NCBI RefSeq assembly: GCF_002873335.1
Contig: NZ_MCUW01000089.1
Location: forward strand, 1-64,000
From: Vibrio sp. 10N.286.49.B1
GTDB taxonomy: Bacteria; Pseudomonadota; Gammaproteobacteria; Enterobacterales; Vibrionaceae
Direction: 5' to 3'
DNA: 64,000 bases
Shown here one piece after another: positions 30,595-39,368 of the stretch (the stretch's first letter is position 1; each line of letters starts with the position of its first letter). Under the pieces are notes generated by a model. It ran no database searches. It was not told the DNA's origin and saw nothing but the letters and a program-made list of their open reading frames with translations. A program made the position numbers and the translations under genes.

Positions 30595-31383
30595 CTATTT
30601 CTTTGATTTTTTTTGTATTGGTGACGTTTCAAGCGAACGATTGCTCTCTGGATGGTCGTAAATGGGCATCCCTTTACACCAGAGCTTAAATGCATGCCAA
30701 TAGATGCCAAACACTACCTTTATCGCCATGACTGGGGTTTTAACGAGTAGCCACAAAAGTTCTTGGCTACTGAATGGTTTACCCTGCATGTTGACAGTGG
30801 CATCAAACTCCTTGTGACCACGATGACACGCCAGGTGGACAAACAGTCTTTTCCCAAGCGGTTTGAGTTTCCATTTATAGCGCTGCTCAATAGGGTTGAA
30901 TGGGGATACATGAAACGCCTTATCATGCTCCCAATTCTCTCCGTGATCCCCTTTGTTCGCTTTTAGTGCATAGTAATGACGTTCATTCCAAGGCGTATTA
31001 CTGACTTCTGCCAATAGATATCGCCACTCATCATTATCGTCATAAACGTAATAGAAATTGACTGGGCTAAAATACAGCCCCAGATATCGCAAATGGCAAA
31101 CTGCAACGACCTTGCCTGTCAGTTTTTCACCTGTGAGTTCGAATACTTTGTCTTGCACTGCCGTCTTAAGGTCTCCGTTTCCTAGATAGTCTTCTCTGCG
31201 AAACCTCGCCCAGTGCCACCATTGGTCACCAAACCCCCAGACCTGATTTTTGAGTTGAACGAGTTCATCGAGATCAATCGCTGGCATAAATAATGGGTAG
31301 CGCAACTCGTGTTTTTTGGGCGTAAAACGTCGATGATCGACGATGCCAACCATCAATTGGCTATTCAAACACGAGGCACTCAT
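30595..31383 (-). CDS. DUF1365 protein
   Basis: A 262-residue cytoplasmic protein of DUF1365, recognised by HRRFTPKKHELRYPLFMPAIDLDEL near the N-terminus, YFSPVNFYYVYD in the middle and KAFHVSPFNPIEQRYKW. A hydrophobic stretch near residue 225 may touch the membrane. DUF1365 genes sit between an FAD oxidoreductase and a CFA synthase in many proteobacteria and are considered part of fatty-acid modification; the biochemical role is not known to me. It overlaps the oxidoreductase gene by four bases (ATGA). Confidence 0.87.
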   Translation of the reverse strand: MSASCLNSQLMVGIVDHRRFTPKKHELRYPLFMPAIDLDELVQLKNQVWGFGDQWWHWARFRREDYLGNGDLKTAVQDKVFELTGEKLTGKVVAVCHLRYLGLYFSPVNFYYVYDDNDEWRYLLAEVSNTPWNERHYYALKANKGDHGENWEHDKAFHVSPFNPIEQRYKWKLKPLGKRLFVHLACHRGHKEFDATVNMQGKPFSSQELLWLLVKTPVMAIKVVFGIYWHAFKLWCKGMPIYDHPESNRSLETSPIQKKSKK

Positions 31384-32663
31384 GCTACCCCCTTGACTGG
31401 GTCCTTAGTTGCAACGTCCATTGCTTGAATACCCCTAACCACATCAAGCGCACTGCGTACTCCATCTTCATGGAAGCCGTTGTACCAATACGCCCCACAA
31501 AACCATGTTTCATTTGCTCCGAAGAGCTCTTCACGACGTTTCTGCGCCTCAATGGATTGGGACGTAAACATGGGATGGGTGTAATGGAAGGTGCGAAGTA
31601 TTTTGTCGCTATCTACTAGATGTGATGAGTTTAATGATACACACACGGTGCTTGACGACTGGAGATGCTGCAAAATGTTCATGTTATAAGTTAGCGTAGG
31701 CAAACCGCTTTCGTTGTCTTCGTTGAGCGCATAGTTCCAAGAAGCCCACGCTTTTCTCTCATTGGGAAGTAAACGGGTATCAGTATGAAGCACTACCTCA
31801 TTGGACTGATACTTCATGTCCCCTAAAATCGCCTGTTCCGTATCAGACGGAGCATCAATCATGGCTAAGGCTTGATCGCTGTGGCAAGCAAAAATAACTT
31901 GGTCAAACCATGTCGACTCACCGTTAACAATAATTTCTACCGCTTGGTCATAGCGTTTTACTGCTGTCACTTTTGCCTTCAATTGAATCCTGTCAGCGAA
32001 ACCGCGAGTTAATGGCTCAATGTAGGCCCGAGAACCCCCGTCAATAACGTGCCATTGCGGTCGGTTGACAACGTCAAGTAACCCATGGTTGAGAAAGAAC
32101 CTCAAAAAGAAACCTAGCGGGAATGCACGCATGTCGGCCAAGGTCGAAGACCAAATCGCCGCCCCCATAGGCAGGATGTAGTTGGTGCAAAAATAGTCAC
32201 TGAACTCATGCTGAGTCAAAAACGCCCCTAATGTCGTCTCCGATAAATGGTCTTGGTCAGCAAACTCTTTAGCCAGCTTGTTAAATCTCAAAATTTCGAA
32301 TACGAAACGGTAAAATTGAGGGCTCAACCAATTACTTTTTTGGGCAAAAAGAGTCGCAATGGTATGGCCGTTATATTCCAGCCCACTCGCTTTGTTTTTG
32401 ACACTAAAGCTCATTTGAGTCGCCGTTCTTGCTACACCAATTTCATCCATCATTTTGATAAAATTTGGGTAAGTCCGGTCATTGAATACGATAAACCCGG
32501 TATCAACGGCAAGCGTCTCTCCGTCAACATCAACATCGACCGTCGCAGTATGGCCACCAATATAATCGTTCGCCTCAAACAGGGTAATATCATGAGACTG
32601 GTGAAGATGGTATCCGCATGTTAGCCCTGATATTCCTGTCCCTATAATGGCAATTTTCATCAT
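31380..32663 (-). CDS. FAD-dependent amine-oxidase-family oxidoreductase
   Basis: A 427-residue flavoprotein with the N-terminal Rossmann dinucleotide fold (IAIIGTGISGLTCGYHL, acidic end FEANDYIGGHT) and the family element DTGFIVFNDRTYPNF. The C-terminus (FCGAYWYNGFHEDGVRSALDV) closes the FAD site. It belongs to the NAD/FAD-binding proteins co-encoded with DUF1365 and CFA synthase. A desaturase or oxidase acting on methylated acyl chains is a reasonable guess by analogy with the furan fatty acid pathway of Rhodobacter, but this is inference. Confidence 0.85.
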   Translation of the reverse strand: MMKIAIIGTGISGLTCGYHLHQSHDITLFEANDYIGGHTATVDVDVDGETLAVDTGFIVFNDRTYPNFIKMMDEIGVARTATQMSFSVKNKASGLEYNGHTIATLFAQKSNWLSPQFYRFVFEILRFNKLAKEFADQDHLSETTLGAFLTQHEFSDYFCTNYILPMGAAIWSSTLADMRAFPLGFFLRFFLNHGLLDVVNRPQWHVIDGGSRAYIEPLTRGFADRIQLKAKVTAVKRYDQAVEIIVNGESTWFDQVIFACHSDQALAMIDAPSDTEQAILGDMKYQSNEVVLHTDTRLLPNERKAWASWNYALNEDNESGLPTLTYNMNILQHLQSSSTVCVSLNSSHLVDSDKILRTFHYTHPMFTSQSIEAQKRREELFGANETWFCGAYWYNGFHEDGVRSALDVVRGIQAMDVATKDPVKGVA

Positions 32664-32684
32664 TGAATTCCTTTTTACTTATTT

Positions 32685-33422
32685 TTAGCGGTTAACCATT
32701 TTATTCACTAGGTAGCGTTGCCACCGATAAGGTAGCAATGCTATGAGCCGAATAATGGAAACAAACTTAGTTGGAAAATAGATATGTGATTGCTTAGCCT
32801 CAATACCCTTTCTAATTGAATTAGAAGCCTCTTCGACTTCAATCATCATTGGCATATCGAAATCATTTTTATCGGTAAGAGGGGTTCGAACAAAGCCTGG
32901 GTATACACATGTCACAAGTGCCCCGTTAGCTTGCCAATCCAACTGAAGTGTGCGGACTAGATAACTAACAGCCGCTTTAGACGCGCCGTAGGCTTCGGCT
33001 CTCGGTAATGCCAATTCACTCGCAATAGAACCAACAACAACGATGTGATGCTCAGGGGTAAGGTGTGATTGTATGGACTCTAAGACGTGAACCACGCCAA
33101 ACACATTGACATCAAACACTCGCTTCAACACGTTAGAATCAAGTTGGCCGTCATCAACGTATTCACAATCCCCTGCGTTGATAATCCACAATGCAGGCAT
33201 TGTTGGCAGGCTTCGAATCGCCAAATCAACGTCGTCTTTATTCGTCACATCAAATGACAGCAAATGAATATTATCCCTACTCGCTTTAAGTTCTTCTAGT
33301 TTGAGTATAGAGCGCCCACAAGCGAACACATCATAACCTTGCGTCGCATAGTCTTCGGCTAGCTGCCTACCTATGCCAGACGAAGCACCAGTAATAAATA
33401 CGGCTTTGGTGTTGGTTTCCAT
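32685..33422 (-). CDS. Short-chain dehydrogenase/reductase
   Basis: A 245-residue SDR with the cofactor motif TGASSGIG (residues 11-18), NAG (INAG), the catalytic Ser (VGSIASE) and the YxxxK pair (YGASKAA). The C-terminus is hydrophobic and basic (FVSIIRLIALLPYRWQRYLVNKMV), suggesting membrane association. It starts inside the stop codon of the NTF2-like gene (TAATG). The substrate is unknown; membership of the lipid operon suggests a lipid-linked alcohol or ketone. Confidence 0.88.
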   Translation of the reverse strand: METNTKAVFITGASSGIGRQLAEDYATQGYDVFACGRSILKLEELKASRDNIHLLSFDVTNKDDVDLAIRSLPTMPALWIINAGDCEYVDDGQLDSNVLKRVFDVNVFGVVHVLESIQSHLTPEHHIVVVGSIASELALPRAEAYGASKAAVSYLVRTLQLDWQANGALVTCVYPGFVRTPLTDKNDFDMPMMIEVEEASNSIRKGIEAKQSHIYFPTKFVSIIRLIALLPYRWQRYLVNKMVNR

Positions 33423-33841
33423 TAGCTTCCCAACCTTTGTTTGATGTGTTTAATAACAGGACCGAGTAAAACGACTTGTTCGTACAGCATCTGCCCCAAA
33501 TCGAAATAATCTCTATGGTAAATGACAAGATCGTCTCGAAAGATTAGGTAACTGACTCCCTTCACCTCAACAGGCTGACCAGAATTGAGTTTGGGATGCT
33601 GTAGGCTCATGGTCCAGGTAATAAAGCCCCTGTCTACGACCTGTTGATGATGCTCAATGTTAAAATCACAACGAATGACATTCGCGTACAGCTCACCAAA
33701 GTAAGTCAGCAGTGCAGCATAACCCTCTACCCGATGAGCAGGGTCCTCAAATACCACGTCTTGATGATACACAGCCTCCAAGAGATGGAGATTATGTTTA
33801 TCTAACTGCTGATAAACTTCGCTTACGGCTTTGGTATCCAC
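33422..33841 (-). CDS. SnoaL/NTF2-like small protein, first gene of the lipid operon
   Basis: A 139-residue protein with the NTF2-like fold signature (a cone-shaped alpha+beta domain; YHQDVVFEDPAHRVEGYAALLTYFGELYANV). Such proteins act as ligand-binding or isomerase-like domains; the function is unknown here. The start is set at the GTG at 33841 because GGGAG lies five bases upstream. A longer frame opening with TTG at 33880 would run through the operator-like palindromes and is less likely. Confidence 0.78.
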   Translation of the reverse strand: MDTKAVSEVYQQLDKHNLHLLEAVYHQDVVFEDPAHRVEGYAALLTYFGELYANVIRCDFNIEHHQQVVDRGFITWTMSLQHPKLNSGQPVEVKGVSYLIFRDDLVIYHRDYFDLGQMLYEQVVLLGPVIKHIKQRLGS

Positions 33842-33855
33842 ATCCACTCCCTGCG

Positions 33856-33933
33856 TTGTACAAAATCCTTTAATGTACAATTTAGTACACCCTAAAAGTT
33901 ATACAATATTTTGTTTGCTAAGTTTTTGTATAA
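33856..33933 (-). promoter_or_regulatory. Operator-rich promoter of the lipid operon (MerR-type geometry)
   Basis: TTATACAA (33899-33906) and TTGTATAA (33926-33933) form an eight-base inverted repeat with a 19-base spacer. Read on the minus strand they give TTATAC-N19-TATTGT, the 19-base spacing typical of MerR-family promoters. Downstream in the leader are a TGTAC-TAAATT-GTACA palindrome (33874-33889) and TTGTACAA (33856-33863). Repeated TGTACA-like words resemble targets of the B12-dependent light regulators CarH/LitR. No regulator gene is in the window. Confidence 0.55.
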
Positions 33934-33965
33934 GTACTACGAACGCCAGTTAGAAAAGATCAAAA

Positions 33966-33995
33966 AAAAAGCTTGGCGAATTCGCCAAGCTTTTT
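33966..33995. terminator. Perfect 30-bp palindromic terminator upstream of the lipid operon, after htpX
   Basis: AAAAAGCTTGGCGAA and TTCGCCAAGCTTTTT form a perfect inverted repeat with A and T runs. It ends htpX (minus strand) and insulates the lipid operon. Confidence 0.9.
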
Positions 33996-34068
33996 AATGA
34001 GTTATTCATCGATTATATGATAGTGAGTGTCGTCATCGAGCTATGCTATTAACGAATACATTCCGCGC

Positions 34069-34944
34069 CTAGTAGTTTTCTTGGCGAAGAGCATCAATAC
34101 GTTTGTCTAGTGGTGGGTGGCTCATTAACAGTTCTGTGATCGAACGCTTGCCATTGATTCCAAATGCCATCATAGACCCTTCAAGCTGAGACTCTTGGCT
34201 CATTTTAAGGCGCTCTAACGCTGCTATCATCTTGTGTTTACCAACAAGCTTGGCGGCACCAGCATCAGCATAGAATTCGCGATGGCGGCTATACCACATC
34301 GTAATAAAGCTCGCCAAGAAACCAAAGACCAGCTCCAGAACCATCGAGACGCCGAAATACACCATCATATTCGAGCCGCCTTCCCCTTCATCGCTGTTAT
34401 TATTCGATGCAACAATATTGGCAATAAAACGCGACAAGAAAATAACAAAGGTATTCACCACACCTTGCATTAGAGTCATGGTGACCATGTCACCGTTGGA
34501 GATATGGCTGACTTCATGAGCCAATACTGCTTCTGCTTCGTCTCGCGTCATATTGTGCAGTAAACCTGACGATACGGCGACCAAAGAGTCATCGCGTTTT
34601 GCTCCTGTAGCAAAAGCATTAATGTCTGCTGAATCATAGATAGCAACCGTCGGCATACCTATGCCCGCAGTTTGTGCCTGACGACTTACCGTCTCAAGCA
34701 ACCAATGTTCGGTTTCATTACGTGGAGTTTCAATCGTCATCCCACCTACCGCACGTAAGGCCATCTTTTTCGACATCATTAATGAAATTAAAGACCCACC
34801 GAAACCAAATACGGCCGCCATCACTAACAAGCCAGAAAGACTTCCAGGCTGCATGCCTGTCACAGCGTAAACAATATTAAGTACAACGCTTAAGACTAAA
34901 ACAACAGCCAAGTTAGTTGCTAAAAAGAGTAAGACACGCTTCAT
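34069..34944 (-). CDS. htpX: Inner-membrane zinc protease HtpX
   Basis: M48-family membrane metalloprotease of 291 residues for quality control of membrane proteins, acting with FtsH. Two N-terminal membrane helices (about 5-30 and 38-58) are followed by the zinc motif HEVSH near residue 140, two further hydrophobic segments near 160-215 and the third ligand in the [13 protein letters not shown] segment. The C-terminus ends [15 protein letters not shown] as in the family. The site TGGAGAA precedes the ATG. No sigma-32 or CpxR box was evident. Confidence 0.95.
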   Translation of the reverse strand: MKRVLLFLATNLAVVLVLSVVLNIVYAVTGMQPGSLSGLLVMAAVFGFGGSLISLMMSKKMALRAVGGMTIETPRNETEHWLLETVSRQAQTAGIGMPTVAIYDSADINAFATGAKRDDSLVAVSSGLLHNMTRDEAEAVLAHEVSHISNGDMVTMTLMQGVVNTFVIFLSRFIANIVASNNNSDEGEGGSNMMVYFGVSMVLELVFGFLASFITMWYSRHREFYADAGAAKLVGKHKMIAALERLKMSQESQLEGSMMAFGINGKRSITELLMSHPPLDKRIDALRQENY

Positions 34945-35341
34945 TCAAATTTCTCCAGAGTAAGAAGCTTTTATTATGACCAAAAGTTTTTTGGTACTTT
35001 TATAATGACTCAAAGGGCTCTTGCCATCATGAGTACTTTGAGATCAAGGTAACATTTTTCGACTTCACTATATACATAGTGTCTTAGATTTGAAAAACAA
35101 GGTTAAGCAGAAAATTGCAACAAACCGTTAATTTATTGATCATAAACAAAGCGATAAGTAATTGAAATGCTTGTACACTGCTACAGCCGCACCATATTAT
35201 GCAACTAATTACCTATAGCTCTTTCACCTCATTTGGCACCTCAACTTGCACTTAACTTAGACTTTGGTCGTATTGAGTCTTCGCTTCCGTGTCGATAAAG
35301 TCTGCTGTGTCTAATTAATCCATGCCTAAAAAGGAAATCTC
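34945..35341. other. htpX/small-ORF divergent intergenic region (397 bp)
   Basis: AT-rich divergent spacer holding the promoters of htpX and of the 55-residue ORF. A short inverted repeat ACTATATACATAGT lies near 35067-35080. No RNA gene or additional frame was recognised. Confidence 0.45.
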
Positions 35342-35509
35342 ATGGTCGAAAACAACAACTTTCAGATGGCAATTGATCTGCTGTGTTGCCACCTAGGCAT
35401 CACTGAAGACGAAGCAAGAGATCAATTGGGTATTGGCGAGACCAGTGAGCTTGATGCGCATATTTTAGAAACTCAATCGGCTCTCGTTGGATTGTCTGAT
35501 GAAAAGTAA
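35342..35509 (+). CDS. Small hypothetical protein, 55 residues
   Basis: A short gene with AAGGA seven bases before its ATG and its own terminator 40 bases after the stop. The product starts MVENNNFQMAIDLLCCHLG, continues ITEDEARDQLGIGETSELDAH and ends ALVGLSDEK; it is acidic and looks helical with two adjacent cysteines (CC). I recall a hypothetical gene at this place between htpX and bioD in V. cholerae. The function is unknown; codon use and signals support a real gene. Confidence 0.7.
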   Translation: MVENNNFQMAIDLLCCHLGITEDEARDQLGIGETSELDAHILETQSALVGLSDEK

Positions 35510-35542
35510 TACGCTGTCGTTTTCTAGAAAAACCGTTAACTA

Positions 35543-35580
35543 AAAAGAAGGGCCGCTCTGTTTGAGCGGCCCTTCTTTTT
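35543..35580. terminator. Bidirectional terminator between the small ORF and bioD
   Basis: AAAAGAAGGGCCGCTC and its complement form a sixteen-pair stem with loop TGTTT and T/A runs. It ends the 55-residue ORF on plus and bioD on minus; the bioD stop is at its edge. Confidence 0.93.
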
Positions 35581-36263
35581 TAGATCAAGTTAAGAACATC
35601 GAGATTAATGTACTGCCCTATATTCTTCTTTTTACAACTAGGCACATAAGGGATTTCGCCAAGCTTGGGCGCCCCCATTTTTTGCTCTAGCATCTTAATA
35701 ATATCGGAATAATGCTCAACCCCAGGGTTAATACGGTTTGCCACCCAACCGACAAGTTCTAAACCATCGGCTTTGATTGCTTCTGCTGTCAACATTGCAT
35801 GACTTAAACAACCAAGTTTAATACCAACAACCAGCACTACAGGCAGTGACTCTTGTTTAACCCATGTTGAAAGGCAATCACTTTCTGAAACAGGTACTCG
35901 CCAACCACCCGCACCTTCCACTAGAACAAAATCACTATTGTCTTGATGTTGTTTTAACAGGGAGGACAGTTTTTCATAATCAACCGTGACACCATCCGCC
36001 AAGGCGGCAATATGCGGGGACGCAGGCAGAGACATTGCGTAAGGGTTAACGAGATCATAACCCACATCAACGGTGGCCGCCTCTTGCAGGTGCAAAGCAT
36101 CCGAATTACGCCATCCTTCGGCTGTTTTCTCGCAGCCAGCCGCCACCGGTTTGTAACCGATGGTCGAATGCCCTTGCGATCCTACTGCACTTAATATCGC
36201 TTTCGATACAACTGTTTTTCCAACCTCAGTATCCGTACCGGCAATAAATAACGCTTTCATCAT
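35580..36263 (-). CDS. bioD: Dethiobiotin synthetase
   Basis: ATP-dependent ring closure of DAPA and CO2 to dethiobiotin, 227 residues. The P-loop is GTDTEVGKT (near residues 8-16), and the substrate region is [10 protein letters not shown]. It begins at an ATGATG doublet overlapping the bioC stop (TTATGATG), so bioC and bioD are coupled; either ATG may be used. It is the last gene of bioBFCD. Confidence 0.94.
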   Translation of the reverse strand: MMKALFIAGTDTEVGKTVVSKAILSAVGSQGHSTIGYKPVAAGCEKTAEGWRNSDALHLQEAATVDVGYDLVNPYAMSLPASPHIAALADGVTVDYEKLSSLLKQHQDNSDFVLVEGAGGWRVPVSESDCLSTWVKQESLPVVLVVGIKLGCLSHAMLTAEAIKADGLELVGWVANRINPGVEHYSDIIKMLEQKMGAPKLGEIPYVPSCKKKNIGQYINLDVLNLI

Positions 36264-37060
36264 AATGTCACTGTCCCCAAACAAACTTGATAACTCGCTG
36301 GTAATAAACCCACTGGATTTGAGAACTTTCGGTATTCCATTTCTAACGCGTTCAACGTGTGCTTACCCGTAAAACCACGAGAGCGCCCCTTGACATGCGT
36401 CGCGCCTATCCCTTTCAAGTCCTTCATCAAATCGAGTGCGGTTTGATACCACATAACTATTTTTGGGCAGTCTAGTTGATACTCAACACAACCAGATTGC
36501 GCCAACGCAATTTTTATCTGATTTAGCGATACAAATTGATTTACATGTTGATATTCATCAATTTTACGCCAAGCGGTACTTAACTCTTCAAGCGAACCTT
36601 CGACAAGCGTCGAGAATACACATTGACCACGATGCTTTGTCACACGCTTCATCTCTTTCAAAGGCAGCGCTAAATCATCGCACCACTGCAAGGCTAAACT
36701 AGAAACAACATAATCAAAACTTGCATCAGCAAAGCTCAGGGCCTCTGCATCCTCGAGATGATAGGTCACTTTTTTGTTCCCGCACCTCTCTCGGGCCTTA
36801 TCTAGCATCGCCCTAGAAAGGTCTGCACAGACAAGCGTAGCACCTCTTAGCAACAACGCTTGTGCGCAATAGCCTGTACCACATCCAAGATCTAATACTA
36901 CCTTGCCATCTAAACGCTCAGGCAGAAGAGCTAAGAGTTGGTCAGCAACCTTGCGTTGAAATTCGGCATGGCGATCATAACGCTCTGCTGCTCGCCCAAA
37001 GGCAATGGAAATCGCCACTTTATCATTCACGTTGTCAGATATTGATAATACTGCAGACAT
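36260..37060 (-). CDS. bioC: Malonyl-ACP O-methyltransferase
   Basis: SAM-dependent enzyme of 266 residues that caps malonyl-ACP as a methyl ester so that the fatty-acid machinery can build the pimeloyl chain. SAM motif I is [16 protein letters not shown] near residue 55, followed by [13 protein letters not shown]. The C-terminal part has the [19 protein letters not shown] segment typical of BioC. It lies two bases after bioF. No bioH is nearby, as in E. coli, where it is unlinked. Confidence 0.94.
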   Translation of the reverse strand: MSAVLSISDNVNDKVAISIAFGRAAERYDRHAEFQRKVADQLLALLPERLDGKVVLDLGCGTGYCAQALLLRGATLVCADLSRAMLDKARERCGNKKVTYHLEDAEALSFADASFDYVVSSLALQWCDDLALPLKEMKRVTKHRGQCVFSTLVEGSLEELSTAWRKIDEYQHVNQFVSLNQIKIALAQSGCVEYQLDCPKIVMWYQTALDLMKDLKGIGATHVKGRSRGFTGKHTLNALEMEYRKFSNPVGLLPASYQVCLGTVTL

Positions 37061-37062
37061 AA

Positions 37063-38211
37063 TTATTCCTTTATTGATGCCTTTAAAGCATCCACCAAAG
37101 TCAGGACATCATTAGAACTGTGGGTGGCCGATAAAGTCAGTCGCAATCGGGCACTGCCTTTTGCAACGGTGGGTGGTCTGATAGCGGTTGTCCAGATACC
37201 CTTAGTTTTCAATTGCGAACACAGTGTTAATGTCTTCTGCTCTTCACCCACAAGCCAAGGTTTAATCGGCGTGTTGGTGGCTACATAGGGTGGTAAATTA
37301 CCTGCATTTTCAGCAAACAGGCCATTCAATTCATTCAGCTTCTCTCGTCGCCAGTGTTGAGTCTGGATCATCGTTAAAGCGGTCAATAACGCGCTGGCGT
37401 GCGCGGCTGAAAATGAGGTGGAATAGACATAATGACGAGCAAATTGAGTTAGGTACTCCCCCATGGCTTTGGAGCATAAAACGGCCGCTCCATTCAAGCC
37501 AAAGGCTTTACCAAACGTCACCACCAATATATCTGGTTGTAAGCGGGTTTCAGACAGCGCTCCCTTTCCATCTTCCCCTAGCACCCCAATCCCATGAGCA
37601 TCGTCAATCATCGTCAACGCATAAGATTGCTGGCATCGCTGCAAAAACTCATCGAGAGGGGCGACATCGCCATCCATGCTGAACACACTTTCCGTCACTG
37701 CTAATGTGGGTTGCGAAGTGGACAATTGTGCGCTCAGATGTGTCATATCGGTATGGCGATAGCGCTTCATCGTTGCAGGACTCAATAAACCGGCCTCCAT
37801 CAACGACGCATGGTTCAGGCGATCTTGAAGTAGCATGTCTCCTTTTTCTAACAAAGCAAACAACACGGCTTGATTGGCTGAAAACCCCGATGAAAAAAAC
37901 AACGCGCGCTCAAAGCCTAACCACTGTGTTAACGCAGAAGCCAAGCTGGCATGAGCACTTGAGTAGCCCGTCACTAGTGGCGATGCACCACTACCCACGC
38001 CATGTTTCGCAATCGCTTGTTGATAAGCAAAACCGAGTTCATCACTGGCGGCTAAACCAAGGTAGTCATTCGAAGAAAAATTAAGATAGCAGGTGCCATC
38101 CAACTCAAATCGGCGACGATTCCCCGAGATGATGGCTTGTGTTTTTCTCAGTAAACCCTGACTGTCTCGCTGCGCAATAGCCTTTCCAATACGAGAATCA
38201 AACGCTGGCAT
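37063..38211 (-). CDS. bioF: 8-amino-7-oxononanoate synthase
   Basis: PLP enzyme of 382 residues that decarboxylatively joins pimeloyl-ACP and alanine. The PLP lysine is in [12 protein letters not shown], the substrate loop in SFSANQAVL and the cofactor Asp-His in [12 protein letters not shown]. The start is taken at [13 protein letters not shown] (38211), which overlaps bioB by 14 bases; the longer frame to 38292 would read 81 bases further into bioB in another frame. There is no strong Shine-Dalgarno, so expression relies on coupling with bioB. Confidence 0.94.
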   Translation of the reverse strand: MPAFDSRIGKAIAQRDSQGLLRKTQAIISGNRRRFELDGTCYLNFSSNDYLGLAASDELGFAYQQAIAKHGVGSGASPLVTGYSSAHASLASALTQWLGFERALFFSSGFSANQAVLFALLEKGDMLLQDRLNHASLMEAGLLSPATMKRYRHTDMTHLSAQLSTSQPTLAVTESVFSMDGDVAPLDEFLQRCQQSYALTMIDDAHGIGVLGEDGKGALSETRLQPDILVVTFGKAFGLNGAAVLCSKAMGEYLTQFARHYVYSTSFSAAHASALLTALTMIQTQHWRREKLNELNGLFAENAGNLPPYVATNTPIKPWLVGEEQKTLTLCSQLKTKGIWTTAIRPPTVAKGSARLRLTLSATHSSNDVLTLVDALKASIKE

Positions 38212-39250
38212 CGTAAAAGATATCGTCTTTTTCTGGTCTTGCCGCGACACGCATAGCCACTTGATCCAACAAATCACTTTCTTGGATTTCATCAGGCTTT
38301 TGCGAGGTTTCTTGGCGGTTTATGCCCAGTTTTTTAAATAATTGTAAATCCGTATCTTCATCTGGATTAGGGGTAGTCAATAATTTGCATCCATAGAAAA
38401 TCGAATTCGCGCCAGCCATAAAACACAGCGCTTGCATTTGTTCGTTCATATCCTCTCGCCCAGCCGACAAACGCACCGCCGACTTTGGCATCATGATTCG
38501 GGCAATGGCAATAAGTCGTATAAAATCGAACGGCTCAACATCATCCACCTCTTCAAGTGGCGTGCCTTTCACTTTGACCAGCATATTGATTGGCACACTT
38601 TCCGGCTGTACCGGTAGATTCGCCAACTCCATCAATAAGCCCGCGCGATCGCTAGCACTCTCGCCCATACCGATAATACCACCAGAGCAGATTTTCATCC
38701 CTGCATCACGGACATGACCCAACGTATCTAACCTATCTTGATAAGTTCGAGTCGTAATAATATTGCCGTAAAACTCAGGAGAGGTATCTAGGTTATGGTT
38801 ATAGTAATCAAGCCCAGCATCGGCCAAGTGATCGGCTTGGTCAGGCGTCAACATTCCAAGTGTCATACAGGTTTCTAAGCCCATGTCTTTGACACCTTTA
38901 ATCATATCGGTCAATAACGGCATATCGCGCTCTTTTGGGTTCTTCCAAGCCGCTCCCATACAAAAGCGTGTTGAACCTGCCGCTTTTGCTTTTTGCGCGG
39001 CATCAAGCACTCGGTCAACTTCCATGAGACGCTCGGCTTCTACATCCGTCCGGTAACGAGCACTCTGTGGGCAGTATTTACAATCTTCTGGACAGGCTCC
39101 TGTCTTGATAGACAGCAAGGTGCTCACTTGCACATGGTTCGTTTGCTGATGCTGCCTATGTAACGTTTGCGCATCAAAAAGTAAATCCATAAAGGGTTTA
39201 TCCATCAAGGCGCTGACTTCGGTTAGAGTCCAGTTGTGTCTTACTTCCAC
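38198..39250 (-). CDS. bioB: Biotin synthase
   Basis: Radical-SAM enzyme of 350 residues inserting sulphur into dethiobiotin. The [4Fe-4S] motif [10 protein letters not shown] is near residues 53-62, and the [2Fe-2S] ligands include the Cys in the later segments ([19 protein letters not shown]) and the Arg in SAGREDM. The start is GTG (GTGGAAGTAAGA) with AAGGA upstream. It is the first gene of bioBFCD, divergent from bioA with a shared BirA operator. Confidence 0.96.
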   Translation of the reverse strand: MEVRHNWTLTEVSALMDKPFMDLLFDAQTLHRQHQQTNHVQVSTLLSIKTGACPEDCKYCPQSARYRTDVEAERLMEVDRVLDAAQKAKAAGSTRFCMGAAWKNPKERDMPLLTDMIKGVKDMGLETCMTLGMLTPDQADHLADAGLDYYNHNLDTSPEFYGNIITTRTYQDRLDTLGHVRDAGMKICSGGIIGMGESASDRAGLLMELANLPVQPESVPINMLVKVKGTPLEEVDDVEPFDFIRLIAIARIMMPKSAVRLSAGREDMNEQMQALCFMAGANSIFYGCKLLTTPNPDEDTDLQLFKKLGINRQETSQKPDEIQESDLLDQVAMRVAARPEKDDIFYDASV

Positions 39251-39310
39251 TGAAAATTCCTTTGCTCACATTATTATTAGTCTTGGCTAGTGTACCCACA
39301 GCCGTTACAC

Positions 39311-39341
39311 TGTCAACACCGACCACATAAACATGTTTACA
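39311..39341. promoter_or_regulatory. BirA (biotin repressor) operator
   Basis: The dyad TGTCAACA-N15-TGTTTACA lies between divergent bioB and bioA. It follows the gammaproteobacterial BirA pattern (TGTAAAC-type half sites separated by about 15 bases) with one mismatch in the left half. Biotinyl-AMP-bound BirA is expected to repress both directions. Confidence 0.88.
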
Positions 39342-39368
39342 TGTGATTAAAATATAACCAGAGAATTT

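Noticed and set aside
33842..33880. TTG-initiated extension of the NTF2-like gene
   Set aside because: The extension runs through operator-like palindromes and has no Shine-Dalgarno; GTG at 33841 has GGGAG at the right distance.
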